Below are positions 56,722-64,000 of a stretch of 64,000 nt of DNA, piece after piece; position 1 is the first letter of the stretch, and each line of letters begins with the position of its first letter. The stretch is from Thermococcus sp. (GTDB taxonomy: Archaea; Methanobacteriota_B; Thermococci; Thermococcales; Thermococcaceae). The notes beneath the pieces were generated by a model. It ran no database searches, had not been told where the DNA came from, and was given only the letters and a program-made list of their open reading frames with translations. The stretch spans positions 59,939 through 123,938 of the forward strand of contig NZ_JALVUC010000008.1 of assembly GCF_027023865.1 (NCBI RefSeq), read 5' to 3'. The position numbers were made by a program, and so were the translations under genes.

Positions 56722-58551
56722 TCAGAGCTTCCTACCGACTTCATAGCCCTCTTTGACGGCGCTCGCTATGTTCCTTACGGATTTTGCATCCCCTATAACG
56801 TGGTACTCAACGCTGTCTATAACGAAGGGCACGTAGGGCCTCATGCCAAAGGCCCCAACTATAACGTCGCACTTCATCATCTCCTTCTCCCCGGTTTTGG
56901 TGTTCTCAACTATTGCGTAACCCTCCCCAGCACTCACGAAGCTCCTGCCGGTTATGATGGGGATTCCCCTCTCCTCAAGCTCCCGAAGGAGGTAACCGCG
57001 GGTTATCCTCTCGACGTTCGGGAGTATAGCGGGACTGCGCTTGATGATCCTAATCCGGTTGTTGAACTGGGCGAGGTAGAGTGCCGTCTCAATCCCTACC
57101 AGCCCCCCACCACCGATGAGGACATCCTTGTTCTCGATTTTCACCTCTCTGCGGAGGATCCTGTCAAAGGGGATTATGAGACCTCTCTCGCCGGAACAGG
57201 GAACTATTGGGTTGGCGCCGGTGGCTATGACGACGGCCTCGGGGTTGAGCTTTATGACATCCTCCTTGGTGGCCTTGCCCTTGTGGAAGTGGACGTTGGG
57301 CATCTCGGCTAAGACGTTGCGATAGTACTCGATGAGCCAGCCTATCTTTGCCTTCCCCGGTGGAACCTTCGCGAGGACGAGCTGGCCACCGAAGACCTCG
57401 TAGAAGAGGTGGATCTCGTGTCCCCTAAGGCCAGCTACCCTTGCCGCCTCAAGTCCGCCTGGACCTGCGCCGATTATCGCCACAACGCGCTTCCTTGGGG
57501 CATGCTGGATTTTCTCCTCGTTGCCTACGTTCGGGTTTGCACCGCACCTTATCGGCCCCTTCTCATCGTGGACTGCCTTGATGCACTCACTGCAACCTAT
57601 GCACCGCCTTATGAGGTGCTCCTTTCCTTCCGCAACCTTCTTTACCCAGTCAGGGTCCGCTATTAAAGGCCTTCCAAGGATGACAAGGTCAGCCTGCGTT
57701 TCAAGGACCCTCTCGGCAACTTTCGGCTCCCTTATCATCCCCACTGCCGCCACCGGAACCGGGAGCGGCCTTATCTTTTCAGCAAGGTAGGCGCGCCAAG
57801 CCTGGGGATAGTACATGGGTTCGAGGCGCTTCTCCTTTGGACCTAGGCCAATGTCAGCCTGTATCATGTCGTAGCCGGCCTTTGCAAGTTCCAAAGCCAT
57901 CTCGCGGCCCATGCTCAGATTTATGCCACCCTCGAGGAAATCATCAACCACGAGCCTTATCGTAACGGGAAAGTCCCAACCGCACTCCCTCGCTATGCGC
58001 TTCCTTACCTCAACCGCAAACCTTGTCGGCTCACCCCACTCGTCGTCGCGATGGTTAGTTAGAGGCGAGAGGAACTGGTTCACGAGGAGGCCGTGGGCAC
58101 CCTGGATTTCCACCATGTCGAAGTCCGCTTCCATAGCCAGCCTCGCAGAATAGGCGAACTTCTCAAGGAGCTCATCCACCTTCTCGGTCGAGAGGTAGTC
58201 GACGCCTATTTTCTTCCACCCTTCGTGGGCAAGTTCGATGGAGAGCTTAACTCCCTCGTATCTGTGCACCTCGAATGCTAACCACTCCCAGTCCTTGAGG
58301 ACGGCCTTTGAGTCTATCCTCGGCTGGAAGGGCATGTGCTTTCCCTCTGGGAAGTCGATGGACGTGTTTTCGACGATTATCAGGCCGACACCACCTCTCG
58401 CGCGCCTCTCGTAGTGTTTCACGAATTTCTCTGTCAGCCTGCCGTTCTCCAGGGCAAAGTTGGTGGATATCGGTGGAAAAACTGCCCTGTTCATGAGCTG
58501 GACCTTTCCTATGTTGATGGGCTCGAATAACTTAGGGTAATCTTCCTTCAT
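56722..58551 (-). CDS. Old-yellow-enzyme/2,4-dienoyl-CoA-reductase-like NADH oxidase
   Basis: A 609-residue iron-sulfur flavoprotein. The N-terminal TIM barrel binds FMN (EIQGAHGLLVNQFLSPLTNHR, DLVILGRPLIADP). The [4Fe-4S] site is CIGCSECIKAVHDEKGPIRC. The C-terminal FAD domain starts [18 protein letters not shown] and the NAD site is VLIGGGGLVGIETALYL. Substrates in this family range from enoyl-CoA to quinones; in Thermococcus some reduce oxygen. ATG 58551 follows GGTGAG; a TATA element (ATATATAAG) lies at about 58582. Confidence 0.85.
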   Translation of the reverse strand: MKEDYPKLFEPINIGKVQLMNRAVFPPISTNFALENGRLTEKFVKHYERRARGGVGLIIVENTSIDFPEGKHMPFQPRIDSKAVLKDWEWLAFEVHRYEGVKLSIELAHEGWKKIGVDYLSTEKVDELLEKFAYSARLAMEADFDMVEIQGAHGLLVNQFLSPLTNHRDDEWGEPTRFAVEVRKRIARECGWDFPVTIRLVVDDFLEGGINLSMGREMALELAKAGYDMIQADIGLGPKEKRLEPMYYPQAWRAYLAEKIRPLPVPVAAVGMIREPKVAERVLETQADLVILGRPLIADPDWVKKVAEGKEHLIRRCIGCSECIKAVHDEKGPIRCGANPNVGNEEKIQHAPRKRVVAIIGAGPGGLEAARVAGLRGHEIHLFYEVFGGQLVLAKVPPGKAKIGWLIEYYRNVLAEMPNVHFHKGKATKEDVIKLNPEAVVIATGANPIVPCSGERGLIIPFDRILRREVKIENKDVLIGGGGLVGIETALYLAQFNNRIRIIKRSPAILPNVERITRGYLLRELEERGIPIITGRSFVSAGEGYAIVENTKTGEKEMMKCDVIVGAFGMRPYVPFVIDSVEYHVIGDAKSVRNIASAVKEGYEVGRKL

Positions 58552-58723
58552 TAGGCTCACCTAAGGTCACTTTTCCCAGACATATATAAGCTTTAGTTCA
58601 GTTGAAATGCTCTTTATACGAAAGATATTCCGCGCGGTGTCATCGACTCGAAAGGTTTACACACTTATAGGGGCCATCCCAACCTTTTTAACCTTTGAAA
58701 GGAGTTTCATTTAGGTGTAGAAG

Positions 58724-59653
58724 ATGGAGAGAGCCATAGAAGCGGCTAACCTCACAAAATACTACGGCTCATTCCAGGCTGTTAAAGGCGTTAGTTTCTC
58801 CGTTAAGTCTGGAGAGGTCTTCGGCTTCCTCGGTCCAAACGGGGCAGGCAAAACTACCACCATAAGGATGCTTACAGGTGTTCTAAAGCCCAACTCCGGT
58901 GAAATATGGGTTCTCGGCTACGATATGCTCAACGAGCGCGAGAAGATAAAAGCCCGGGAGAAGACCGGTATTGTTCCTGAAATGGCCAATCCCTATGTCG
59001 ACATGACTGCCATGCAGAACCTCCACCTTATGGGTGGACTTTACGGGATGTCAAAGCGGGAGATAGAGAAGCGCTCGGTTGAACTCCTTAAAACCTTTGG
59101 TATCTATGAAAAGCGAAACGTCAAGGTGAGGGGCTTCTCGAAAGGAATGAGGCAAAGGTTAATCCTCGCGATGGCAATGATAGCTGACCCGGAGCTTTAC
59201 TTCTTAGATGAGCCGACGAGTGGCCTGGACGTTATAAGCGCGCGCCTCATAAAGGATGTGATTAGAGAGGAGAAGAGGGCTGGGAAGACGATATTCCTCA
59301 CCACCCACAATATGGACGACGCAAACGAGCTATGCGAAAGGATAGGGATAATCAGACGGGGAGAGCTGATAGCGATAGACACCCCTGAAAAGCTCAAACA
59401 GCTCGTTAAAGGGCGCGTTTCCGTTGAAGTGAGCTTCGAGCCGATGCGCTTTGATCCCTCTATCCTTTCTTCGGCATTAAATGTGGAAACCATGGGAGAT
59501 AAGGTGAAGATTTACACCGATAACCCGGATAAAACGGTTAAGGAGCTCGTCCGCTACGCGGAAGAGAAGAACCTCCACATAGTCAGCCTGAGAACACTCT
59601 CACCCTCGCTGGAAGACGTCTTCATGGAGCTGGTGGGTGGTAGGGATGATTGA
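58724..59653 (+). CDS. ABC-2 exporter ATPase
   Basis: A 309-residue ABC protein of the drug/lipid-exporter (DrrA/CcmA-like) type. Walker A is GPNGAGKTTT; the signature is FSKGMRQRL, with K in place of the usual second G, common in this group. Walker B is YFLDEPTSGLD. The C-terminal 80 residues form the typical accessory domain. Its partner permease starts eight bases before its stop. The substrate is unknown. Confidence 0.9.
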   Translation: MERAIEAANLTKYYGSFQAVKGVSFSVKSGEVFGFLGPNGAGKTTTIRMLTGVLKPNSGEIWVLGYDMLNEREKIKAREKTGIVPEMANPYVDMTAMQNLHLMGGLYGMSKREIEKRSVELLKTFGIYEKRNVKVRGFSKGMRQRLILAMAMIADPELYFLDEPTSGLDVISARLIKDVIREEKRAGKTIFLTTHNMDDANELCERIGIIRRGELIAIDTPEKLKQLVKGRVSVEVSFEPMRFDPSILSSALNVETMGDKVKIYTDNPDKTVKELVRYAEEKNLHIVSLRTLSPSLEDVFMELVGGRDD

Positions 59654-60386
59654 GACCTTAAGACGCTCCTTCGCGATAGCAAAGAAAGACATGCTCATCT
59701 TCTACCTCAAGGGACCGGTTGTTATAATGGGCCTCATATTCCCCTTCTTCCTCTTCCTAGCTTTTCTAATTGGCAGGAACCTGGGCGGCGACCAGCTCTT
59801 CGTCGGCTTGACTGCCATGACTGCCTTCTTCACGGCCACGGCCGTTGGCCCCACGATAATCCCCTGGGAGTGCCGTGGAAGAACCTTTGAAAGACTTATA
59901 ACGGCTCCAGTATCGCTCACAACCGTTCTTCTCGGCGATTTCCAGGCCTCACTCTATTTCGGACTCGCGATAACCTTCGCCATAGCCCTCCCCTCAATGC
60001 TTTACTTCTCACTAAGCGTGGGATGGATAACCTTCCTTATCGCTACTCTCCTCGCGGTCGGGACCTTTTCGGCCATGACAATACTCTTGTCGTCATACCC
60101 GCCGACGGACGTTCCCGCCGATGTGATGATGTTGACCTCTCTGGTGAAGTTCTCACTCCTCTTCATAAGCGGCATATTCGTGCCCCTTGGAAAGCTGCCT
60201 GCTTATGGGAGGCTCGTCTCATACGTCTCGCCGCTGACCTACTACGTCGATGCACTGAGGCATTCACTCGGAGGGGGTTACCTCCCGCTATGGGTTGACC
60301 TCGGGATGCTGGTTCTCTTTGGGATGGCTTTCTTCTTCACCGGCGTGACCATCCACAGGAAGGTGCTGGAGAGGAGGTTCACGTGA
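59646..60386 (+). CDS. ABC-2 type permease
   Basis: A 246-residue membrane subunit with six helices. The first is GPVVIMGLIFPFFLFLAFLIG; ECRGRTFERLITAPVSLTTVLLGD is the ABC-2 coupling region, and FISGIFVPLGKLPAYGRLVSYVSPLTYYVDALRH is the conserved C-terminal block. It pairs with the ATPase upstream. ATG 59646 follows GGGTGGTAGGG. The second TBP gene begins 57 bases downstream and may be on the same transcript. Confidence 0.88.
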   Translation: MIETLRRSFAIAKKDMLIFYLKGPVVIMGLIFPFFLFLAFLIGRNLGGDQLFVGLTAMTAFFTATAVGPTIIPWECRGRTFERLITAPVSLTTVLLGDFQASLYFGLAITFAIALPSMLYFSLSVGWITFLIATLLAVGTFSAMTILLSSYPPTDVPADVMMLTSLVKFSLLFISGIFVPLGKLPAYGRLVSYVSPLTYYVDALRHSLGGGYLPLWVDLGMLVLFGMAFFFTGVTIHRKVLERRFT

Positions 60387-60419
60387 GTGGATACTTCCGT
60401 TAAAGTTAAGGTGTGGTGC

Positions 60420-60440
60420 TCCCACCCCTGAGCGGTGGGA
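60420..60440 (+). promoter_or_regulatory. Hairpin covering the ribosome binding site of the second TBP gene
   Basis: TCCCACC (60420-60426) and GGTGGGA (60434-60440) form a perfect 7-bp stem with a 7-base loop. The 3' arm contains the GGTGG ribosome binding site, three bases before ATG 60444. If folded, it would block initiation; opening by heat, ribosomes or a factor would allow it. Confidence 0.5.
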
Positions 60441-60443
60441 TCA

Positions 60444-60998
60444 ATGTCGCTCCAAGTTGAGAACGTGGTGGCTTCCATTGACCTTCATGGGAACATTGAC
60501 GTTGACAGGATTGCCAGTGAGCTTGACCCGGTTCATTATGACCCGTCGATATTCCCGGGGGCAGCTTACAAGATGGAATCCTTCGGTGTGACGTTTCTTA
60601 TCTTTAACTCCGGAAAGCTCGTTTGTACTGGTGCAAAGAGCCTTGAAACCATAAAACAGGCCACCGAAGAACTCAAAAGAAAGCTCGAATCCCTCGGGTT
60701 AAAATTCAAGGGGGAACCGGAGATCAGGGTGCAGAACCTCGTGGCCGCCGGGGGCGTGGGGCTTGGCCAGCTGGAGCTGGATGAGATTGCCCTTACCCTG
60801 CCCAACGTTGAATACGAGCCGGAGATATTCCCCGGGGTGGTTTACAGGGTCAGCAACTCAAGAACGACCATACTCATCTTCAACAGCGGGAAAGTTGTCG
60901 TTTCAGGTGCCAAAACCAGAGAAGACGCCGAGAGAGCCGTTGAAGAGTTGAAAAGAAATCTGTACAAGTACGGGCTTCTGGAAGAAGAGGAATGGTAG
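60444..60998 (+). CDS. tbp2: Second, divergent TATA-box binding protein
   Basis: A 184-residue TBP with both direct repeats. The four intercalating Phe are kept (SIFPG, FLIFNSGK, EIFPG, ILIFNSGK), as is the stirrup YEPEIFPG used for TFB contact, so it should bind DNA and TFB. It differs from the canonical copy across much of the first repeat (HGNIDVDRIASELDPVHYDPS) and in the basic residues of the convex face. The acidic tail EEEEW is retained. It may follow the ABC exporter in one operon. A promoter-specific or stress role is inferred only from its divergence. Confidence 0.9.
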   Translation: MSLQVENVVASIDLHGNIDVDRIASELDPVHYDPSIFPGAAYKMESFGVTFLIFNSGKLVCTGAKSLETIKQATEELKRKLESLGLKFKGEPEIRVQNLVAAGGVGLGQLELDEIALTLPNVEYEPEIFPGVVYRVSNSRTTILIFNSGKVVVSGAKTREDAERAVEELKRNLYKYGLLEEEEW

Positions 60999-61418
60999 TC
61001 ATGCTTTTTCGGGCCTGACTATCTCAACTTCGCCCTTTATCTTCTCCTTTCCCACGGTGTTGAAAACGGTTCCATACTTCTCGGCCAATTCTTTGACGCG
61101 GAGTATCTTCCTCTTCGGTGCGTCCGTCACGATCTTAACCAGGTAGGTTATCTCCTGGAGCTGAGGCTCCTTGAGGTTCCTCCAGCCCCTGACCTCTATT
61201 TCCATCTCCTCGACGTTTAGGCGCATCTTTTTGATCAGCCTTCCCCAGTTTATCGTCAGACAGCCACCTATGGCGGTAAGCAGGTACTCGGCCGGTAGGG
61301 GTCCCTCGTTGCTTCCGTCAGTGTTTGTGTCTGTTCTCAGCCGAAACTCCCTTATCCTTGCGAAGCTCCCGACGTTTCCGTCCCACTCAAGCTCGGCCCT
61401 GTATTCGAGCCTCTTCAT
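60999..61418 (-). CDS. OsmC-family protein
   Basis: A 139-residue protein. It begins MKRLEYRAELEWDGNVGSFA, and GPLPAEYLLTAIGGCLTINWGRLIKK is the OsmC core with one Cys. The second cysteine needed for OsmC/Ohr peroxidase chemistry is absent, so peroxide reduction is doubtful. TBP2 and OsmC stops are adjacent (60998/60999). ATG 61418 follows CCGGTGATGTT. It is divergent from the NifX-like gene. Confidence 0.8.
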   Translation of the reverse strand: MKRLEYRAELEWDGNVGSFARIREFRLRTDTNTDGSNEGPLPAEYLLTAIGGCLTINWGRLIKKMRLNVEEMEIEVRGWRNLKEPQLQEITYLVKIVTDAPKRKILRVKELAEKYGTVFNTVGKEKIKGEVEIVRPEKA

Positions 61419-61479
61419 AACATCACCGGTGGGGATTTGCGCTACACTTAAAAATACTTTCATTCATTTTCGGCCGGTG

Positions 61480-61806
61480 ATGAAAACGCTGGTCGCGGTT
61501 CCAACTTCAAAGGGCGGTCTCGATGATGAGGTCCACGAGAGCCTCGTTAGAGCGGAAACCTTCACGTTGGTCGAGTTTGAGGACGGAGGGGTTAAAGGAA
61601 CCAAAGTGATCGAGAATCCCTACAGGCGGGAACCTTACGGGGCCGGCTCGAAGGTAGCTCTTTTCCTAGTAAACCTCGGCGTCAACGCCATCATTTCAAG
61701 GACGGACTGTCCGAAGGGGAAGATGATTCTGGATTCGGCTGGAATTAAGATGATTATCGTTGATGGCCCGGTGAAGGTAGAGGATGCTCTAGGAGAGCTT
61801 CGTTGA
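61480..61806 (+). CDS. NifX/NifB-type FeMo-cofactor-binding-like protein (copy 2)
   Basis: A 108-residue protein of the same family as the one at 52921. It reads MKTLVAVPTSKGGLDDEVHESLV and NAIISRTDCPKGKMILDSAGIKM. A Cys in RTDCPKG replaces the usual helix start and could bind a metal or cluster. ATG 61480 overlaps GGTGATG; the TATA is CTTAAAAAT (about 61447). A CDF metal exporter follows 65 bases downstream, which is a hint of metal homeostasis. Confidence 0.75.
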   Translation: MKTLVAVPTSKGGLDDEVHESLVRAETFTLVEFEDGGVKGTKVIENPYRREPYGAGSKVALFLVNLGVNAIISRTDCPKGKMILDSAGIKMIIVDGPVKVEDALGELR

Positions 61807-61871
61807 GATAACAATCTTAATGTTCAAAATCTTTTTAAACCCTTACTCCCGGCCCTAAGAGGGTGTTTGAA

Positions 61872-62777
61872 ATGGGGCATCATCACCATCATCACGGCGA
61901 GCTTAAAGGACGGATGGTAATCTCCGTTATCCTGAACCTCACGATCACGATCGCCGAGATAATCGGCGGAATACTTTCCGGGAGCCTCGCTTTGCTCAGC
62001 GACTCCATTCACAACTTCAGTGACTCCATAAGCCTGCTCGCGAGCTACTTTGCGGTGAGGGTAGGCGAGAGGAAGGCCAACGAGAAGTACACCTTCGGCT
62101 ACAAGCGGGCCGAAATCCTCGTGGCATTTATAAACTCCGCGGTTCTCATTGGAGTCTCGCTCTTCCTCCTCGTTGAGGCTTACAGGCGCTTTAAAAACCC
62201 CGAACCGATAGACGGCCCGTTGATGCTTGTCGTCGCCCTTATCGGCCTGCTAGCAAACCTGCTCTCGGTTCTGCTCCTCCACGACCACGCCCACGAGAGC
62301 ATGAACGTCCGCTCCGCCTACCTGCACCTAATGAGCGATACGCTCTCCTCCGTGGCCGTTGTTATAGGTGGAATCCTGATAATCGAGTGGAACGTCACCC
62401 GGGTTGACCCGCTCGTAACTGTACTCATCTCACTCTACATCATGGGGGAGGGCTACGGGATACTGAAGGAGAGCGTTGAGGTCCTTATGGAGGCATCTCC
62501 GGAACTTGATCTCGAGGCGATAAAAGCAGAGATAGAGTCTATTCCGAGTGTTAGAAACGCCCACCACTTCCACGCATGGCGCATAGGGGAGAACGAGGTC
62601 CACTTCGAGTGCCACGTTGAGGTTGAGGACATACCGATAAGCGAGGCGCAGGGGATAATAGATGAGGTCGAGGAGAGGCTGAAGAAGTACGGGATAACCC
62701 ACGTTACGATTCAGCTTGAGGTGGAGAAGTGCACCGATAAGGGGATAGTATGCCACGAAGAAAAGGAAGGGGACTAG
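61872..62777 (+). CDS. Cation diffusion facilitator (CDF) metal exporter with N-terminal His6
   Basis: A 301-residue, six-helix exporter of Zn2+ or similar metals. Metal sites are DSIHNFSD in helix 2 and YLHLMSD in helix 5, and the cytosolic C-terminal domain carries HHFHAWRIGENEVHFECH. The chain begins MG then six His in a row, a natural metal-binding tag; more His lie in the helix 4-5 loop (HDHAHES). ATG 61872 follows GAGGGTGTTTGAA. Confidence 0.92.
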   Translation: MGHHHHHHGELKGRMVISVILNLTITIAEIIGGILSGSLALLSDSIHNFSDSISLLASYFAVRVGERKANEKYTFGYKRAEILVAFINSAVLIGVSLFLLVEAYRRFKNPEPIDGPLMLVVALIGLLANLLSVLLLHDHAHESMNVRSAYLHLMSDTLSSVAVVIGGILIIEWNVTRVDPLVTVLISLYIMGEGYGILKESVEVLMEASPELDLEAIKAEIESIPSVRNAHHFHAWRIGENEVHFECHVEVEDIPISEAQGIIDEVEERLKKYGITHVTIQLEVEKCTDKGIVCHEEKEGD

Positions 62778-63733
62778 AGTTCCGCCTCTCCAAGAAGCTC
62801 AAGCAGGTCTATCTGCCTCTGGTCCGTCACCTTCTCGACGTACTTGCTCACCTCTTCCTCCTCCATCTTGTCGTCCTTGAAGAGGGCTATCGCCTTAACC
62901 GCATCGAAGAAGTCTTTCATGTCCGGGAACGCGCTGGAGAACATGTCAATGTTCAGGTAGATCATCTCAAAATCGTCCTCAAGGAAGAGCTGCCAGAGGA
63001 CGTCCATGAGCGAGCCGAAGGCTATCTCCTCGTAGTCTGTGCCCTTTGCGAAGAGCATGGCGTAAAGGCACTCTTGTAAGGCGGCATCGTAGTCTTCGTC
63101 CTCCTCGAATATCTCCTCGAAGCTTAGGTGGACTTCCACGATGAGGTCTCTCTTGTCGATTATCTTCGACAGAAGGCCCGCGAGCATCGCCTTGGCCTCG
63201 TATGTGTCGCCCGCCTCGAATTTGACGTAGGCGTGGTGTATCTGGACTCTGAGCAGGTCTTCCTCATCCCCAAGGTTCCTGAAGGCCTCCTCGGCCTTTT
63301 CCATGAGCTGAAGGGACTTGTCGTACTCCTGGAGTTCTTCATGTATCAGCGCTATGTTGTAGTATATCCTCCCGACGTGCTCGAGGTTGCCCTTTGCCGT
63401 CTCCTCCTCGAGGAGCGCCCTGTAAATCTCAAGGCTCTTCTCAAGCTCGCCTATCATGTAGTAGAGGTCTGCCAGTTGGAACTTTGCATCGAACGTTTCC
63501 CTCTCCTCAGCCCGCTTCTCAAACTCCGGTACCTTGTCGATTCCGAGAATTTCGTGGAAGTAGTAAGTGGTGAGCTTGTAAAGTTCGAAGTCTTCACATT
63601 CAATGGCCAGCTTCTCAGCCTTTTCGAGGACCTCTTTAAGCTCCTCATCCTCAAGTGAGTCAACCTTATTGTACAGAAGGGTCGCAACCTTTTTGCAGTC
63701 CTTCTCCTCGATGGCCTTCAGTATCTCCTGCAT
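62774..63733 (-). CDS. TPR-repeat protein (319 aa)
   Basis: An acidic, all-helical protein with TPR-like units: ETFDAKFQLADLYYMIGELEKSLEIYRALL, GRIYYNIALIHEELQEYDKSLQLMEKAEEAF and VQIHHAYVKFEAGDTYEAKAM. It has no catalytic domain, so it is a likely protein-interaction scaffold. Its stop overlaps the CDF gene end by four bases (convergent). Confidence 0.75.
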   Translation of the reverse strand: MQEILKAIEEKDCKKVATLLYNKVDSLEDEELKEVLEKAEKLAIECEDFELYKLTTYYFHEILGIDKVPEFEKRAEERETFDAKFQLADLYYMIGELEKSLEIYRALLEEETAKGNLEHVGRIYYNIALIHEELQEYDKSLQLMEKAEEAFRNLGDEEDLLRVQIHHAYVKFEAGDTYEAKAMLAGLLSKIIDKRDLIVEVHLSFEEIFEEDEDYDAALQECLYAMLFAKGTDYEEIAFGSLMDVLWQLFLEDDFEMIYLNIDMFSSAFPDMKDFFDAVKAIALFKDDKMEEEEVSKYVEKVTDQRQIDLLELLGEAEL

Positions 63734-63816
63734 GTCAACACCTCGAATGACCTACCGCACCGGAGTATTTAACGGTTTAGGGGCGGGTTTTTAAACTCCC
63801 TCTCCAATCCACCTTC

Positions 63817-64000
63817 ATGCTTAAGGTGTTCTTCCTAGGCACGGGCGGTATAATGCCCACCAAGGAGAGGAACGTCCCAGCGATAGCGCTCCGCTACAGA
63901 GGTGAGATAATCCTCTTTGATGCCGGCGAAGGAACGATTAGACAGATGAACACGGCAAAGCTCAGCCCTATGAAGGTTGATAAAATATTCATAACCCACT
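63817..64000 (+). CDS. rnz: Ribonuclease Z (partial, N-terminal 61 codons)
   Basis: The window ends in the frame. MLKVFFLGTGGIMPTKERN and IILFDAGEGTIRQM are the start of tRNase Z, and the last complete codons reach KIFITH, the beginning of the metal-binding HxHxDH motif. The enzyme cuts tRNA precursors at their 3' end. A TATA-like element (GTTTTTAAA, about 63787) lies 28 bases upstream, so the leader is very short. Confidence 0.9.
   Translation, partial: MLKVFFLGTGGIMPTKERNVPAIALRYRGEIILFDAGEGTIRQMNTAKLSPMKVDKIFITH

Noticed and set aside
56677..57312. Plus-strand ORF (211 codons) opposite the NADH oxidase gene
   Set aside because: Antisense to conserved FAD/NAD-domain codons; the first 45 bases lie in a hairpin gap and no RBS is present.

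Overview
This window reads as chromosome of a hyperthermophilic euryarchaeon of the genus Thermococcus. The support is archaeal TBP, MBF1 and SRP19, a tungsten aldehyde:ferredoxin oxidoreductase with its cofactor-modifying radical SAM partner, indolepyruvate:ferredoxin oxidoreductase, ADP-forming acyl-CoA synthetase, SudAB/NfnAB, a DUF257 protein, pyruvoyl arginine decarboxylase, GGTGG-type ribosome binding sites, short TATA promoters and a GC content above that of Pyrococcus. Species cannot be fixed from the sequence.

Layout. 1-7.5 kb: a secreted beta-propeller protein cut by the window edge, the HMG-CoA synthase/thiolase/DUF35 operon (entry to mevalonate and archaeal lipids), small conserved genes, MBF1, a membrane ClpP-like protease preceded by a possible structured RNA, and canonical TBP. 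7.7-11.7 kb: an McrBC-type (type IV) restriction locus, broken by four single-base losses. 11.8-16.4 kb: an operon acdA-vapB-vapC-iorA-iorB for aromatic amino acid fermentation with a toxin-antitoxin pair wedged in the middle. 16.5-24.8 kb: a UPF0173 hydrolase, a membrane-spanning one-component regulator, a 47-residue C2H2 zinc finger, a flippase-like protein, polyamine genes speE and pdaD, a cation/proton antiporter and gcvH. 25-31.9 kb: an archaeal AAA ATPase with a 22-bp palindrome at its promoter, a broken HSDR_N nuclease, sudAB, trmI, DUF257, srp19 and a stand-alone Lrp/AsnC sensor. 32-38.5 kb: a peptide ABC importer whose binding protein looks circularly permuted. 38.5-38.9 kb: no protein, but a chain of perfect hairpins with its own TATA box between two IS200/IS605-type end hairpins.

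39-56 kb is an accessory/redox zone: NAD-kinase-like protein, aor and cmo, a divergent radical SAM/SPASM enzyme facing a 29-residue ORF, two paralogous GbsR/MarR-like regulators, a broken TehA, TauE, a ferredoxin, broken sufC and sufB/D, a NifX-like protein, UspA with an ACR3/BASS transporter, and a B12-type radical SAM enzyme. Promoters at 47.0, 48.8 and perhaps 53.45 kb share an element upstream of BRE/TATA, suggesting a small regulon. 56.7-64 kb: an old-yellow-enzyme/NADH oxidase, an ABC exporter, a second divergent TBP whose ribosome binding site lies in a hairpin, OsmC, a second NifX-like protein, a CDF metal exporter, a TPR protein and the start of RNase Z.

The broken genes (mcrB, mcrC, HSDR_N, sufC, sufB/D, tehA) carry lesions that are almost all single missing bases, often in homopolymers, while the surrounding core genes are intact. 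Either accessory genes are decaying by slippage or the assembly has indel errors; the clustering favours decay but does not prove it.
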